Source of the DNA: Mesorhizobium australicum WSM2073
GTDB lineage: Bacteria > Pseudomonadota > Alphaproteobacteria > Rhizobiales > Rhizobiaceae
Assembly: GCF_000230995.2 (NCBI RefSeq)
Contig: NC_019973.1
Location: forward strand, 4,602,001 to 4,666,000
Direction: 5' to 3'
Length of the DNA: 64,000 nt
Both the position numbers and the translations under genes were made by a program. This document shows, in pieces, positions 39,359 to 50,847 of this stretch (the stretch's first letter is position 1; each line of letters starts with the position of its first letter). The notes beneath the pieces were generated by a model. That model worked only from the letters and a program-made list of their open reading frames with translations, did no database searches and had not been told where the DNA came from.

Positions 39359-39937
39359 TCAGGCGGCCCTGATTATGCGGACCACGAAAAGGGTCGCATC
39401 CGGGGCGGGCTCAACCCGCAAGATAGGCACATCCGGCCCGAGCAGCAGGGTGTCGAGCGGCTCGAGGCGGATAGGCGTGGCGCCGGCGAAAATGGCATGG
39501 CCTCTGTGGCAAAGGATGAGGGTGGAACAGGCCTCGGTCGAGATTTCCACAGGCGCCGAAACCGGCAGGCGTTCGACTTGATGCAACATGCGGCCGCGGC
39601 GGGTCATGACGTTGAGATCGGTAATCGGGCCCGCGATCAGCGCGGCACTCGTGGGCTGGTCGGCTGGAAAGGAAAAAGGCTGGGAAGCCGCTGTCATCCG
39701 CTCGGGCGGACGGCCGGCGACATTAAGCACGATCCCCTCGCCTTCCAGAACCGACAGGGTGCGGTCGATGCCGGCAAAGCTGGAGAACGGCCCGCTCGTC
39801 TCGACCCGGGCCATCGAGACGCGCCAGTCGAAATCGTCGAGCCCAGCGCCAGCGGGCGAGACGGCGATCTCGGTCGTCGTACCGCCGCCGTTCTTCCACG
39901 GCATGACGCGGTAGTCGGCGGCACGAAGAACGCGCAT
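39359..39937 (-). CDS. hutD: HutD family protein
   Basis: The 192-residue protein is a bicupin of the HutD/Ves type. It starts with MPWKNGGGTTTEI (about residues 12-24), the family hallmark, followed by FDWRVSMARVETSGPFSSF. HutD is associated with histidine utilisation in Pseudomonas and rhizobia and is thought to limit hut expression, perhaps by sensing an intermediate; no enzyme activity is established. It starts 3 bp after hutU and is the last gene of the hutIHGUD unit. Confidence 0.9.
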   Translation of the reverse strand: MRVLRAADYRVMPWKNGGGTTTEIAVSPAGAGLDDFDWRVSMARVETSGPFSSFAGIDRTLSVLEGEGIVLNVAGRPPERMTAASQPFSFPADQPTSAALIAGPITDLNVMTRRGRMLHQVERLPVSAPVEISTEACSTLILCHRGHAIFAGATPIRLEPLDTLLLGPDVPILRVEPAPDATLFVVRIIRAA

Positions 39938-39940
39938 GGC

Positions 39941-41611
<1,671 letters not shown>

Positions 41612-41639
41612 CATTGTCCCTTTCGGACGAGGCGGCGCG

Positions 41640-42458
41640 TCAGTGCCCGGCCCAGTCAATGGCGGTTTGAAGAATTCGCGTCAGCGTGGCGCGGATCGGA
41701 GCGGCGAACGCGGCGTCGTAGGGCACCGGCCAATTGTCCGGCGTGCCCTTCCCCTCGGGCTCGCGCATATAGCCTCGATTGGAGAGTTCCATCTGCAGCG
41801 CGTGCACGCCCTGTAGCGGCTGGCCAAAATGGCGCGTTATCCACCCACCCTTGAAGCGTCCGTTGACGACAAAAGTCTCGCCGGTTTCGGCCATGATCTG
41901 GTTGACCATCGCCTGCAACGTCGGATCGGCGCTCTTGCCGTCATTCGTGCCGAGATTGAACACCGGCAGCGTGCCTTCGAACAGGCGTGGCAGCACCGAG
42001 CGGATCGAATGGCAGTCATAGAGGACAATCTTGCCATGCAAGGTGCGCAACCTGTCGATCTCGGCCTGCAAGGCGGCGTGATAGGGTGCAAAGAACTTCA
42101 GCCGGCGCTCGTCGATCTCCGATGGCCCCGGCTCTTCGCCGTCGCGGTAGAGCGGGTCGCCGTCAAAGGTTTCGGTCGGGCACAAGCCGGTGGTTGCCTG
42201 GCCGGGATAGAGCGAGGCGCCGGATGGATCGCGGTTGACGTCGATGACGGTGCGCGAGATCGCGGTGTGCACGACAGTGGCGCCGAGACCGGCGGCGAAA
42301 TCATAGAGATTGTCGATCCACCAGTCGCAATCACGACGGCCGAGCCAAGGCGAGACCAGCCGGTTTTCGAGGCCGGCGAGGTCGATACCGGTGTGCGGGA
42401 TCGACACCAACAGCGGCGCCGTGCCGCGCGTGACCGTGAGCCAGGGGCTGGCCGTCAT
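41640..42458 (-). CDS. hutG: N-formylglutamate deformylase
   Basis: HutG hydrolyses N-formylglutamate to formate and glutamate, the last step of the five-enzyme route. The 272-residue protein has the amidohydrolase-like pattern with SIPHTGI near 20, [13 protein letters not shown] near 68-80, LYDCHSIRS near 147 and the C-terminal Leu-Gln-x-Glu-Leu ([12 protein letters not shown]). It pairs with hutF, which makes its substrate. ATG 42458 overlaps the hutH stop as TGATG, an efficient coupling; an adjacent GTG is also possible. Confidence 0.93.
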   Translation of the reverse strand: MTASPWLTVTRGTAPLLVSIPHTGIDLAGLENRLVSPWLGRRDCDWWIDNLYDFAAGLGATVVHTAISRTVIDVNRDPSGASLYPGQATTGLCPTETFDGDPLYRDGEEPGPSEIDERRLKFFAPYHAALQAEIDRLRTLHGKIVLYDCHSIRSVLPRLFEGTLPVFNLGTNDGKSADPTLQAMVNQIMAETGETFVVNGRFKGGWITRHFGQPLQGVHALQMELSNRGYMREPEGKGTPDNWPVPYDAAFAAPIRATLTRILQTAIDWAGH

Positions 42459-43999
42459 CACGCCGCTCCGGCAATCGAGGGCAGTGCCACAGCGCTCGCG
42501 GCTTTCACAGCCGCACCACTGCGCACCATGGCGATCGCCTTTTCCATGTCGGGATGGAAATGCCGGTCGTTATCGAGATGCGGCACCTCGGCGCGAACCA
42601 GCTTGCGCACGGCTTCCAGTGCTGCGCTCGACGCCAGCGGCTGATGGAAATCACAGCCTTGCGCGGCGGCCAGCAACTCGATGCCGATCACCGCGGTTGC
42701 ATTCTCGACCATGCCGATCAGGCGGCGTGCGCCATGCGCGGCCATCGAGACGTGGTCTTCCTGGTTGGCCGAGGTCGGGATGGAATCGACGCTGGCCGGA
42801 TAGGCCTTCTGCTTGTTTTCCGAAACAAGCGCGGCCGCCGTAACCTGCGGGATCATGAAGCCGGAGTTCAGACCGGGCTTGGGCGTCAGGAAAGCGGGCA
42901 TGCCTGACAGCGCGGGATCGACCAGCATGGCGATGCGGCGTTCCGACAGCGAGCCGATCTCGCAGACGGCCAGCGCGATCATGTCGGCGGCGAAAGCCAC
43001 CGGCTCGGCGTGGAAATTGCCGCCGGACAGAGCAGTATCGTCTTCTGCGAAGATCAGCGGGTTGTCGGTGACGCCATTGGCCTCGGTTTCGAGCGTATCG
43101 GCGGCCTTGCGCAGGACATCGAGTGCGGCGCCCATCACTTGCGGCTGGCAACGCAGGCAATAGGGATCCTGCACACGCTCGTCGCCGACCCGGTGCGACT
43201 CGCGGATGGCGCTGCCGGCCATCAAATCGCGCAGTGCGTCCGCGGTCTCGATCTGGCCACGGTGCTTTCTCAACAGATGAATGCGCGGGTCGAACGGCGC
43301 GTCGGAACCCTTTGCCGCGTCGGTCGAAAGCGCGCCGGCGACAAGCGCCGACTGGTAGAGCACCTCGGCATCGAACAAAGCGGCCAGTGCATAGGCCGTC
43401 GAAAACTGCGTGCCGTTGAGCAGCGCAAGGCCCTCCTTGGCACCCAATGTCACGGGCTCCAGCCCGTGCGAGACGAAGGCAACCTTGGCCGGGAAACGGC
43501 CATGCGGAGTAAAGCATTCGCCGACGCCGATCATCACCGCCGTCATATGCGACAGCGGGGCAAGGTCGCCGGAGGCGCCGACGGAACCTTGCGCCGGCAC
43601 GACCGGGATGACGTCGTTGGCCAGCATCGCTTCAAGCAGCTCGATGGTCTGCGAGCGCACGCCGGAGGCGCCCTGCGCGAGGCTCGCAAGTTTCAGCGCC
43701 ATCATCAGCCGGGCAACGGCAACGGGCATCGGCTCGCCCACGCCCGCGGCATGCGAAAGCACGATGTTGCGCTGCAGCGTCTCGAGATCGTCGGCGGGGA
43801 TGCGCACGCTGGCCAGCTTGCCGAAACCAGTGTTGATGCCATAGACCGGCTCACCCTTGGCAACGATGCGCGCGACAGCTTCGGCACTCGCCTTGATTTT
43901 CGGACGGCAGGCATCGTCCAGTTTCGGCACGGCGCCACGGTATATGGCGCGCCAGTCGGCCAGCGTCGCATTGCCGGGCTTCAGGGTCAGTTCGGTCAT
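42458..43999 (-). CDS. hutH: Histidine ammonia-lyase
   Basis: HutH deaminates histidine to urocanate. The 513-residue protein has the autocatalytic MIO group precursor Ala142-Ser143-Gly144 in [15 protein letters not shown], the standard position, and the substrate-binding [10 protein letters not shown] near 195 and [11 protein letters not shown] near 406-416. ATG 43999 overlaps the stop of hutI by four bases (ATGA). In-frame upstream starts would lie inside hutI. Translation of the hut genes is thus stepwise coupled. Confidence 0.96.
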   Translation of the reverse strand: MTELTLKPGNATLADWRAIYRGAVPKLDDACRPKIKASAEAVARIVAKGEPVYGINTGFGKLASVRIPADDLETLQRNIVLSHAAGVGEPMPVAVARLMMALKLASLAQGASGVRSQTIELLEAMLANDVIPVVPAQGSVGASGDLAPLSHMTAVMIGVGECFTPHGRFPAKVAFVSHGLEPVTLGAKEGLALLNGTQFSTAYALAALFDAEVLYQSALVAGALSTDAAKGSDAPFDPRIHLLRKHRGQIETADALRDLMAGSAIRESHRVGDERVQDPYCLRCQPQVMGAALDVLRKAADTLETEANGVTDNPLIFAEDDTALSGGNFHAEPVAFAADMIALAVCEIGSLSERRIAMLVDPALSGMPAFLTPKPGLNSGFMIPQVTAAALVSENKQKAYPASVDSIPTSANQEDHVSMAAHGARRLIGMVENATAVIGIELLAAAQGCDFHQPLASSAALEAVRKLVRAEVPHLDNDRHFHPDMEKAIAMVRSGAAVKAASAVALPSIAGAA

Positions 44000-45234
44000 T
44001 GTCCTCTCCAGATGCGGGCATGCAGCGGGTTGAAGCCCATGCGGTAGACGAGTTCGGCGGGACGCTCGATGTCCCAGATCGCCAGATCGGCGGATTTGCC
44101 TGATACCAGCGTGCCGGTCTCGCCGAGCAGCCCCAGCGCACGCGCGGCTTCGCGGGTGACGCCGGCAAGACATTCGTCGACCGTCATGCCGAACAGGGTG
44201 GCCGCCATGTTCATGGTCAGAAGCAGCGAGGTCAGCGGCGAGGTGCCGGGATTGTTGTCGGTGGCAACAGCCATTCTGACGCCATGCTGGCGAAACAGGC
44301 CGATCGGTGGCTTCTTGGTCTCGCGGATGAAGTAGTAGGCGCCGGGCAGGATCGTCGCCACGGTCCCCGCCTTGGCCATCGCCACCGCGCCTGCCTCGTC
44401 GGTATATTCGAGATGGTCGGCCGACAACGCGCCATAGCGGGCGGCAAGTTCAGCGCCATGCAGATTGGACAGCTGGTCGGCGTGGAGTTTGACGGGCAAG
44501 CCAGCCGCCTGGGCGACATCGAAAACGCGTGCCATCTGCTCCGGCGAAAAGGCGATGCCTTCACAGAACCCATCGACGGCATCGGCCAAGCCTTCCTCGA
44601 CGACGCCGGGAAGGATCATTTTGGCGACGAGATCGATGAAGGCATCCTTGTCGCCCTTGGCTTCGGGCGGCAGCGCGTGGGCTGCGAGACATGTGGTGCG
44701 AACCGTCACCGGGCGTTCATTGCCCAGCTGTCGCGCGGCGCGCAGCGATTTCTTCTCGTTTTCGAGATCGAGACCATAGCCCGACTTTACTTCCACTGTG
44801 GTTACGCCCTCGGCAATCAGCGCGTCGAGGCGCGGCAGCGTCTGGGCAACCAGGTCGCCCTCACTGGCAGCACGCAGGAATTTGACCGACGAGACGATGC
44901 CGCCGCCGGCCCTGGCGACTTCCTCATAGGTGGCGCCGGCCAGCCGCATCTCGAATTCGTTGGCGCGGTTGCCAGCATGGATCAGATGGGTATGGCAGTC
45001 GATCAGGCCGGGCGTAATCCAGCGGCCCTCGCAATCGATGATCTCGCCTTGGGCAAAAGCCGAGGGCATCTCGGATTGCGGACCGGCATAGATAATGCGG
45101 CCGTCGCGCGCGGCGAGCGCACCATGCTCGACGATACCCAATCCGGCAGAATTTTCAGCCATGGTCGCCAGACGCGCATTGCGCCACAGGCGAAGCCCCT
45201 CTGCGTGGTTTTTGCTGCTCTCTACGGCCATCAT
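43996..45234 (-). CDS. hutI: Imidazolonepropionase
   Basis: HutI hydrolyses 4-imidazolone-5-propionate to N-formimino-glutamate. The 412-residue amidohydrolase has the HxH metal motif in [10 protein letters not shown] (about 79-88), further metal ligands in the KLHADQLSN region and around [10 protein letters not shown], and a metal-bound Asp in [10 protein letters not shown]. It is the first gene of the minus-strand operon. Its ATG is at 45234; a second ATG follows directly. The palindrome between it and hutF is adjacent to the start codon, so repressor binding would block its transcription. Confidence 0.95.
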   Translation of the reverse strand: MMAVESSKNHAEGLRLWRNARLATMAENSAGLGIVEHGALAARDGRIIYAGPQSEMPSAFAQGEIIDCEGRWITPGLIDCHTHLIHAGNRANEFEMRLAGATYEEVARAGGGIVSSVKFLRAASEGDLVAQTLPRLDALIAEGVTTVEVKSGYGLDLENEKKSLRAARQLGNERPVTVRTTCLAAHALPPEAKGDKDAFIDLVAKMILPGVVEEGLADAVDGFCEGIAFSPEQMARVFDVAQAAGLPVKLHADQLSNLHGAELAARYGALSADHLEYTDEAGAVAMAKAGTVATILPGAYYFIRETKKPPIGLFRQHGVRMAVATDNNPGTSPLTSLLLTMNMAATLFGMTVDECLAGVTREAARALGLLGETGTLVSGKSADLAIWDIERPAELVYRMGFNPLHARIWRGQ

Positions 45235-45240
45235 CTTTTC

Positions 45241-45281
45241 CGTTTCAATCGGTGGCGATTATGTATATACATATTGAAACG
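45241..45281. promoter_or_regulatory. hutI/hutF divergent operator (HutC-type)
   Basis: A perfect 14-bp palindrome TATGTATATACATA (45260-45273) matches the TGTATATACA core recognised by HutC repressors in other proteobacteria. It is embedded between wider inverted arms CGTTTCAAT (45241-45249) and ATTGAAACG (45273-45281). The site lies between the divergent hutI and hutF starts and would let one repressor control both. hutC is encoded by the second plus-strand gene. Confidence 0.8.
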
Positions 45282-45329
45282 CACTGCAAGTGCCATCATC
45301 ACATACGAGACCGGAAAGCGGAGAGAAAA

Positions 45330-46685
45330 GTGACCGATATCTTTGCGGAACAGGCGCTTCTTCCTAACGGCTGGCACGACAATGTGCGGATCACTTTTGC
45401 CAATGGGCGCATTACGGCCGTGGAGCCTGAAGCCGCCGCTTTGCCCGGTGATGAACGCCATTCCATTCTGCTGCCAGGCATGCCCAACCTGCACAGCCAC
45501 GCCTTCCAGCGCGGCATGGCCGGCCTTGCCGAGTTGCGAGGCCCCTCCGCCGACAGTTTCTGGAGCTGGCGCGAGGTGATGTACCGCTTCGCGCTGTCGA
45601 TGACTCCCGACCAAGTCGAGGCGGTGGCGGCGCAGCTCTATGTCGAAATGCTGGAGGCCGGTTTTTCCCGCGTCGGCGAATTTCATTATCTGCACCATGA
45701 TCGGGATGGACAACCCTATGCCAACCCAGCCGAGATGGCCGAGCGCATCGCTGCCGCGGCTGGCGAAACGGGTATCGGCCTGACGCTGCTGCCGGTGTTT
45801 TACGCCCACTCCTCTTTCGGCGGCGCAGCTCCGAATGAGGGCCAGCGCCGATTCATCAACGATGTGAATCGGTTCGCCCGGCTTGTGGAGAAAAGCCGTG
45901 AATCGGTTCGCGCGCTGAATCAAGCTGTCGTCGGCGTCGCGCCGCACAGTCTGCGCGCCGCGACGCCTGAAGAGCTGATCGAAGTCACCGCCATGGCGCC
46001 AAACGGACCGATCCACATCCACATCGCCGAACAGGTCAGGGAAGTCGAGGACTGCCTTGCCTGGTCCGGCGCGCGTCCGGTCGAATTTCTGCTTGGGGCT
46101 GCCGCTGTCGACCAGCGTTGGTGCCTGATTCACGCCACCCATATGACGGATGCCGAGACCATCGGCATGGCGAAGACCGGCGCCATTGCCGGCCTTTGCC
46201 CGATCACGGAGGCCAATCTCGGCGACGGCACCTTTGCCGCGCCATTGTTCAGGGAGCATGGCGGCCGCTTCGGCATCGGCTCCGATTCCAATGTGCTGAT
46301 CGGCCTGCCCGACGAATTGCGCCAGCTCGAATATTCGCAGCGCCTCGCGCACCGCGCCCGCAATGTGCTTGCGGTAGCCGGCGGCTCAACAGGCCGCGCC
46401 CTGTTCGACGCAGCGCTTGACGGCGGTGGCGTCGCCCTTGGTGCCGGCGCCTCGCAAATCGCGACTGGGGCATCCGCCGATCTCGTCTCGCTCGACGTCG
46501 GTAATCCCTCGCTGGCTGGCAAGACCGGCGACGCGATCCTCGATGCCTGGATCTTTGCCAATGGCAGCAAGGTCGATTGCGTCTGGGTGCATGGCAAGAA
46601 ACAGGTCAGCGCTGGCAGACACGCCAAGCGCGGGGCTATCGCCGCACGGTTTCGCAGCGTGATGACTGCGCTTTCCGAGGGTTAA
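45330..46685 (+). CDS. hutF: Formimidoylglutamate deiminase
   Basis: HutF converts N-formimino-L-glutamate to N-formyl-L-glutamate and ammonia, the branch used when HutG is a deformylase. The 451-residue amidohydrolase has GMPNLHSHAFQRGMAG (metal HxH, about 49-64), a region HIHIAEQ near 229-235, and HATHMTD and IGSDSNVL (Asp ligand) near 318-323. I chose GTG 45330, preceded by GGAGAGAA; the longer frame from 45252 would begin inside the operator region. hutC follows 5 bp later, so the two form an operon divergent from hutI. Confidence 0.93.
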   Translation: MTDIFAEQALLPNGWHDNVRITFANGRITAVEPEAAALPGDERHSILLPGMPNLHSHAFQRGMAGLAELRGPSADSFWSWREVMYRFALSMTPDQVEAVAAQLYVEMLEAGFSRVGEFHYLHHDRDGQPYANPAEMAERIAAAAGETGIGLTLLPVFYAHSSFGGAAPNEGQRRFINDVNRFARLVEKSRESVRALNQAVVGVAPHSLRAATPEELIEVTAMAPNGPIHIHIAEQVREVEDCLAWSGARPVEFLLGAAAVDQRWCLIHATHMTDAETIGMAKTGAIAGLCPITEANLGDGTFAAPLFREHGGRFGIGSDSNVLIGLPDELRQLEYSQRLAHRARNVLAVAGGSTGRALFDAALDGGGVALGAGASQIATGASADLVSLDVGNPSLAGKTGDAILDAWIFANGSKVDCVWVHGKKQVSAGRHAKRGAIAARFRSVMTALSEG

Positions 46686-46690
46686 CGCAG

Positions 46691-47437
46691 ATGAGCATGG
46701 CTGAACGGACGGACATAGACGACAGCGAGACCGTCTCGCTGCATCAGCGCATCCTGTCCGATATCCGCGAAAAGATCCTGTCCGGCACCTGGGCGCCCGG
46801 CCACCGTATCCCGTTCGAACATGAGCTGACCGCCGAATACAAATGCTCACGCATGACGGTGAACAAGGCTCTGTCGCAGTTGGCCAAGGCGGGTCTGATT
46901 GAACGCCGCCGCCGGTCGGGCAGTTTTGTCCGCCAGCCGCAATCGCAGGCAGCGGTGCTGGAGCTTCACGACATCAGGATCGAGGTCGAGGCGCTCGGCC
47001 TGCCCTATCGCTACGAACGGCTGGAACGCCTGAGGCGGCGCAGCAACGTGGAGGACAGGGCGTTGCTCGGATTGTCCGCCGCGGGTTCGGTGCTGGCGGT
47101 CGAAGGCCTTCATTTTGCCGGCGAACGGCCATTCGCACTCGAGCAACGTCTGATCAATCTTTCGGCGGTCGCGGAAGCCGGGGACGAAGAGTTTCTGGAA
47201 ATCGCGGCGGGTCCATGGCTGATCGGCCGCGTGCCGTGGAGCGAGGCCGAACATCGGATACGCGCCGTGGCCGCCGATGAGACTATCGCCGACGTGCTCG
47301 ATATCGATCCTGGCGCGCCTTGCCTGGTCGTGGAGCGCCGCACCTGGAGCGCGGAGCACCCGGTTACACACGTGCGCTTCATCTATCCGGCGGAAAGCCA
47401 CACGCTGGTGGCAAGGTTCACGCCGTCGCAGGGGTAA
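46691..47437 (+). CDS. hutC: Histidine utilisation repressor, GntR/HutC family
   Basis: The 248-residue protein has an N-terminal winged helix (about 20-85, with FEHELTAEYKCSRMTVNKALSQL as recognition part) and a C-terminal UTRA ligand domain (about 100-240). HutC releases DNA on binding urocanate. ATG 46691 is used. It is encoded right after hutF, so it likely represses its own operon via the palindrome at 45260. Family length is typical. The C-terminal domain keeps the conserved VER-RTW block. Confidence 0.93.
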   Translation: MSMAERTDIDDSETVSLHQRILSDIREKILSGTWAPGHRIPFEHELTAEYKCSRMTVNKALSQLAKAGLIERRRRSGSFVRQPQSQAAVLELHDIRIEVEALGLPYRYERLERLRRRSNVEDRALLGLSAAGSVLAVEGLHFAGERPFALEQRLINLSAVAEAGDEEFLEIAAGPWLIGRVPWSEAEHRIRAVAADETIADVLDIDPGAPCLVVERRTWSAEHPVTHVRFIYPAESHTLVARFTPSQG

Positions 47438-47478
47438 GCCGATCTCCCGCTTGGGGAAGATCGGCACCTACAGCCGCT

Positions 47479-47823
47479 TTACAGCGCAGCCGTAATAATA
47501 ATCTCGACCAGATATTCGGGGCCGGCGAGCTTCGCCTCGCCGGTGGCGCGAGCGGGTGTGTGGCCCTGCGGCACCCATTTGTCCCATTCGGAATTCATCT
47601 CGGCGAAGGTGCCCATGTCGGCCAGCCAGATGATCGCCTGGACGATCTTGGTCTTGTCGGTGCCGGCCTTGGCCAGCAATTCGTCGATGATCGCGAGGAT
47701 GTCGCGGGTCTGCGCGGCGACGTTGCCGCCGGGCTCGCCGACCTGGCCGGCCAGATAGACGGTGTTGCCGTGTATGACGATCTGGCTCATGCGCGGGCCA
47801 ACATCGATGCGACGAATGCTCAT
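47479..47823 (-). CDS. RidA family protein
   Basis: The 114-residue protein belongs to the YjgF/RidA family: VYLAGQVGEPGGNVAAQTRDIL (about 22-43), and a C-terminal PEYLVEIIITAAL ending. RidA proteins deaminate reactive enamine/imine intermediates from PLP enzymes. The usual catalytic Arg in the IEI/CxA part is not obvious here: TPARATGEAKL contains the likely Arg (near residue 91-93). It is convergent with hutC. A link to the hut pathway is not shown by the sequence. ATG 47823 is used. Confidence 0.88.
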   Translation of the reverse strand: MSIRRIDVGPRMSQIVIHGNTVYLAGQVGEPGGNVAAQTRDILAIIDELLAKAGTDKTKIVQAIIWLADMGTFAEMNSEWDKWVPQGHTPARATGEAKLAGPEYLVEIIITAAL

Positions 47824-47978
47824 TGCGAGGTTCCTTCGTTTGAGGGTTGCGCTTGTTTAGAGTCGGCGTGGGCTTCGGGCAAGGCCGCCGGCGCCAAATC
47901 TCCTTGGACCAGCGCGGAAGAAACTCACGGCAAGTTGAGCCGCCGGGTCGCAAATCCACCGGATTGGCCTGTTGACTA

Positions 47979-47990
47979 ATGTAATAACAT
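47979..47990 (+). promoter_or_regulatory. Zur-box-like palindrome
   Basis: ATGTAATAACAT, with flanking AT-rich bases, resembles the ATGTTATAACAT core bound by Zur in alphaproteobacteria, with one mismatch in symmetry. It lies 54 bp before the start of the zinc ABC importer genes. Zinc-dependent repression is the natural reading. No zur gene is in the window. Confidence 0.6.
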
Positions 47991-48043
47991 CACATATCCA
48001 ACGGCCACTATCGCGGCCAGGCTCGACTTCCCAACGGAACGAT

Positions 48044-48856
48044 ATGACCCAGACCTGCCTAACCTTCCGTGACCTGACGCTGGGCTACAACAGCCATCCC
48101 GCGATCCATCACCTCGATGGCACGATCCGCAAGGGTTCGCTGACGGCCGTGGTCGGGGCCAATGGCTCCGGAAAATCGACGCTGATGAAGGGTATTGTCG
48201 GCGTGCTGAAGCCAATGGCCGGCGAGGTCATCCGCGCGTCGGGCGTGCGGGCAGCTTATCTGCCGCAGCAGTCGGAACTCGATCGCTCCTTTCCCGCCCG
48301 CGTCGTCGATCTGGTCTCGCTTGGCCTGTGGCCGAAGCGCGGCATGCTCGGCCGCTATACCAGGGAAGATCGCGAAGCCGTCAGCCAAGCATTGATGGCC
48401 GTCGGCCTCGGCGGCTTCGAGAAGCGGCCGATCGACACGCTGTCGGGCGGCCAGCTGCAGCGCACGCTGTTTGCCCGCGTGCTGTTGCAGGATGCCGACC
48501 TGATCCTGCTCGACGAGCCCTTCAACGCGGTCGACGCCAAGACGGTCGGTGACCTCATTGCCCTGATCAAGCGCTGGCATGGCGAAGAGCGCACCATCAT
48601 GGTGGTGGTCCATGATCTGGACCTGGTGCGCCAGAATTTTCCCGAAACACTGCTGCTTGCCCGCCAGCCGGTTGCCTGGGGCGATACCCGGGAGACGCTG
48701 AAGCCTGAGAACCTGCTGCGCGCGCGCCGCTTCCACGAAGCCTGGGAAGAGAACGCCCCCTGGTGCGAGCCTGACGAGCACGCTCATGGCCATGATCATG
48801 ATCATCATGGCCATGATCACGACCATCACCATGGCGCCGGACCGAGGGCCGCCTGA
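48044..48856 (+). CDS. aztA: Zinc ABC importer ATP-binding protein (AztA/ZnuC-like)
   Basis: The 270-residue ATPase has Walker A GANGSGKST (about 40-48), signature LSGGQLQRT (about 139-147), Walker B ADLILLDEPF, and a switch His in VVVHDLDL. The last 20 residues are a histidine-rich tail (HAHGHDHDHHGHDH), probably metal-binding. Start ATG 48044 is chosen over an in-frame ATG at 47972 that overlaps the Zur-like site. The gene order ATPase-permease-binding protein and lack of a His-rich loop in the binding protein suggest the AztABC type more than ZnuABC; the symbol is therefore tentative. Its stop overlaps aztB (TGATG). Confidence 0.82.
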   Translation: MTQTCLTFRDLTLGYNSHPAIHHLDGTIRKGSLTAVVGANGSGKSTLMKGIVGVLKPMAGEVIRASGVRAAYLPQQSELDRSFPARVVDLVSLGLWPKRGMLGRYTREDREAVSQALMAVGLGGFEKRPIDTLSGGQLQRTLFARVLLQDADLILLDEPFNAVDAKTVGDLIALIKRWHGEERTIMVVVHDLDLVRQNFPETLLLARQPVAWGDTRETLKPENLLRARRFHEAWEENAPWCEPDEHAHGHDHDHHGHDHDHHHGAGPRAA

Positions 48857-49731
48857 TGGACGCGCTCTACAGTCTCTTCATTGCTCCCTTCGCCGATTTC
48901 GGCTTCATGCAGCGGGCGCTGTTCGGCTCGCTGATGCTGTCGCTCGGCGCCTGCCCCATCGGCGTCTTCCTGATGCTGCGGCGCATGAGCCTGTCGGGTG
49001 ACGCCATGGCGCATGCCATCCTGCCAGGGGCGGCCGCCGGCTTCCTGTTCTATGGCCTTGAAATCCTGCCTATGACCATTGGCGGCCTGATCGCCGGCGT
49101 CATCGTCGCGCTCGGCGCTGGCGCTGTCTCGCGCTTCACCATCCAGCGCGAGGACGCCTCGATGGCCGCCTTCTATCTGATTTCGCTCGCCATCGGCGTG
49201 CTGATGGTGTCGATCCGCGGCTCCAGCGTCGATCTCATGCATGTGCTGTTCGGCACGGTGCTGGCGCTCAACAACGAGGCATTGATGCTGATTGCCGGCA
49301 TCGTCGCGGTGACGTTGGCCAGCCTGGCCATCTTCTGGCGGGCGCTGGTCGCCGAATGCCTCGACCCGCTGTTCCTGCGTTCGGTCAGCCGCATGGGCAG
49401 CCCGGTGCATTTCATCTTCCTCGGCCTCGTCGTGCTCAATCTCGTCGGCGGCTTCCAGGCGCTCGGCACTTTGCTATCCGTCGGATTGATGATGCTGCCG
49501 GCGGCAGCCGCGCGATTCTGGACCGCACGCGTCGAGCCGATGTGCGTGCTGGCGGTGCTGATCGGCTTTGCCTCCTGCATTGCCGGATTGCTCTTGTCCT
49601 ATCATGCGTCGTTGCCCTCCGGCCCGGCCATCATCCTGTCGGCCGGTGTCGTTTATTTCGCCTCGATCCTGTTTGGCACGCGCGGCATCCTGCGCGGTCG
49701 CATCATCCATCACCGCCACAGAACGGCCTGA
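48856..49731 (+). CDS. aztB: Zinc ABC importer permease (AztB/ZnuB-like)
   Basis: The 291-residue protein has about eight to nine membrane helices and matches the ABC-3 permease family: GSLMLSLGACPIGVFLMLRRMSLSGDAMAHAILPG near the N-terminus (about 22-56). The cytoplasmic coupling region that contacts the ATPase follows the LGACPIG helix. It functions with the preceding ATPase and following binding protein to import Zn2+ across the inner membrane. Its start overlaps the ATPase stop as TGATG. Confidence 0.88.
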   Translation: MDALYSLFIAPFADFGFMQRALFGSLMLSLGACPIGVFLMLRRMSLSGDAMAHAILPGAAAGFLFYGLEILPMTIGGLIAGVIVALGAGAVSRFTIQREDASMAAFYLISLAIGVLMVSIRGSSVDLMHVLFGTVLALNNEALMLIAGIVAVTLASLAIFWRALVAECLDPLFLRSVSRMGSPVHFIFLGLVVLNLVGGFQALGTLLSVGLMMLPAAAARFWTARVEPMCVLAVLIGFASCIAGLLLSYHASLPSGPAIILSAGVVYFASILFGTRGILRGRIIHHRHRTA

Positions 49732-49762
49732 TCCGCCTCACCCTCTAAAAGGAACCCCGCTT

Positions 49763-50698
49763 ATGCTGAAAACGATCCGTGCCGGCCTGACATTGAGCGT
49801 TATAACATTAACTGCCTTTGGCGCATCATCGGCCTTCGCTGCGCCGCTGAAGGTGGTCGCCAGCTTTACGGTCATTGCCGACTTTGCCAAAAACGTCGGC
49901 GGCGACCGCGTCGCGATCACCACGATCGTCGGGCCGGATGGCGACGCCCATGTCTATGAGCCAAGCCCTGCCGACGCGGTCGCCATGGCGAAGGCCGACA
50001 TCGTGCTGGTCAACGGCCTGCATTTCGAAGGTTTCCTGCAGCGGCTGGTCGATGCCAGCGCCACCAAGGCCTCGATCGTCACGCTGACCAAGGGTGTGAC
50101 GCCGATCGACTTCAAGCCTGAATTCGCCGAAGCCGACGCGGCCGAAGGCGCCGGCACCGGCAAGACGGTCACCGATCCGCACGCCTTCCAGTCGATCGCC
50201 AATGCCAGGATCTATGTGAAGAACATCGCCGAAGCTTTCTGTGCGGCCGACAGCGACGGCTGCGTCAGCTACCAGACCAATGCCGCCGCCTACACCAAGA
50301 AGCTCGACGCGCTGGAAGGCGAAGTGAAGGCGGCGATCCAGTCGATCCCCGAGGCAAAGCGCGTCGTCATCACCTCGCATGACGCCTTCGGCTATTTCGA
50401 GCACGAATACGGCCTGACTTTCCTCGCCCCGCAAGGTATCTCGACCGATTCCGAGCCGTCGGCCGCCGATGTCGCCAAGTTGGTCGAGCAGGTCAAGCAG
50501 GACAAGGCTGCGGCCATCTTCGTCGAGAACATCACCAACACTCGCCTGATCGAGCAGATTGCCAGCGAGACCGGCATCAAGGTCGGCGGCACGCTTTACT
50601 CGGACGCGCTGTCGCAGCCCGACGGCCCCGGCTCGACCTATATCGACATGATGCACAACAACATCCGCCAGATCAAAGGCGCCATTCTCGGCAGCTGA
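49763..50698 (+). CDS. aztC: Zinc ABC importer substrate-binding protein (AztC/ZnuA-like)
   Basis: The 311-residue product has a signal peptide (hydrophobic core about 9-22, SAFA cleavage near 26) and the cluster A-I metal-binding fold. Likely zinc ligands are His in GDAHVYEP, His in DPHAFQS, His in SHDAFGYF and Asp in YSDALS, as in ZnuA/AztC. The long His/Asp-rich loop of classical ZnuA is absent, which resembles AztC. A cysteine pair near 160-166 may form a disulphide. It follows the permease by 31 bp. AAAAGGA precedes ATG 49763. No aztD chaperone gene is adjacent. Confidence 0.87.
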   Translation: MLKTIRAGLTLSVITLTAFGASSAFAAPLKVVASFTVIADFAKNVGGDRVAITTIVGPDGDAHVYEPSPADAVAMAKADIVLVNGLHFEGFLQRLVDASATKASIVTLTKGVTPIDFKPEFAEADAAEGAGTGKTVTDPHAFQSIANARIYVKNIAEAFCAADSDGCVSYQTNAAAYTKKLDALEGEVKAAIQSIPEAKRVVITSHDAFGYFEHEYGLTFLAPQGISTDSEPSAADVAKLVEQVKQDKAAAIFVENITNTRLIEQIASETGIKVGGTLYSDALSQPDGPGSTYIDMMHNNIRQIKGAILGS

Positions 50699-50847
50699 GT
50701 TTGATCTGCGGCCAGCCGGGCCGTATCGGCCCGGTTGGATTTTCTGGCGCGCGATGTCTATTTGGCAGAGAATTCCTTCGATGCGGATTGCCGCCCCCCT
50801 CCCGGAGTGGCAAGACTGCCGTCAAAGAGATCGCGAGGATACGAGCC

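Noticed and set aside
48767..48856. CAT/CATGATCATGG-type repeat resembling a satellite or CRISPR-like array
   Set aside because: It is the codon repeat that encodes the histidine-rich tail of the zinc ABC ATPase, in frame.
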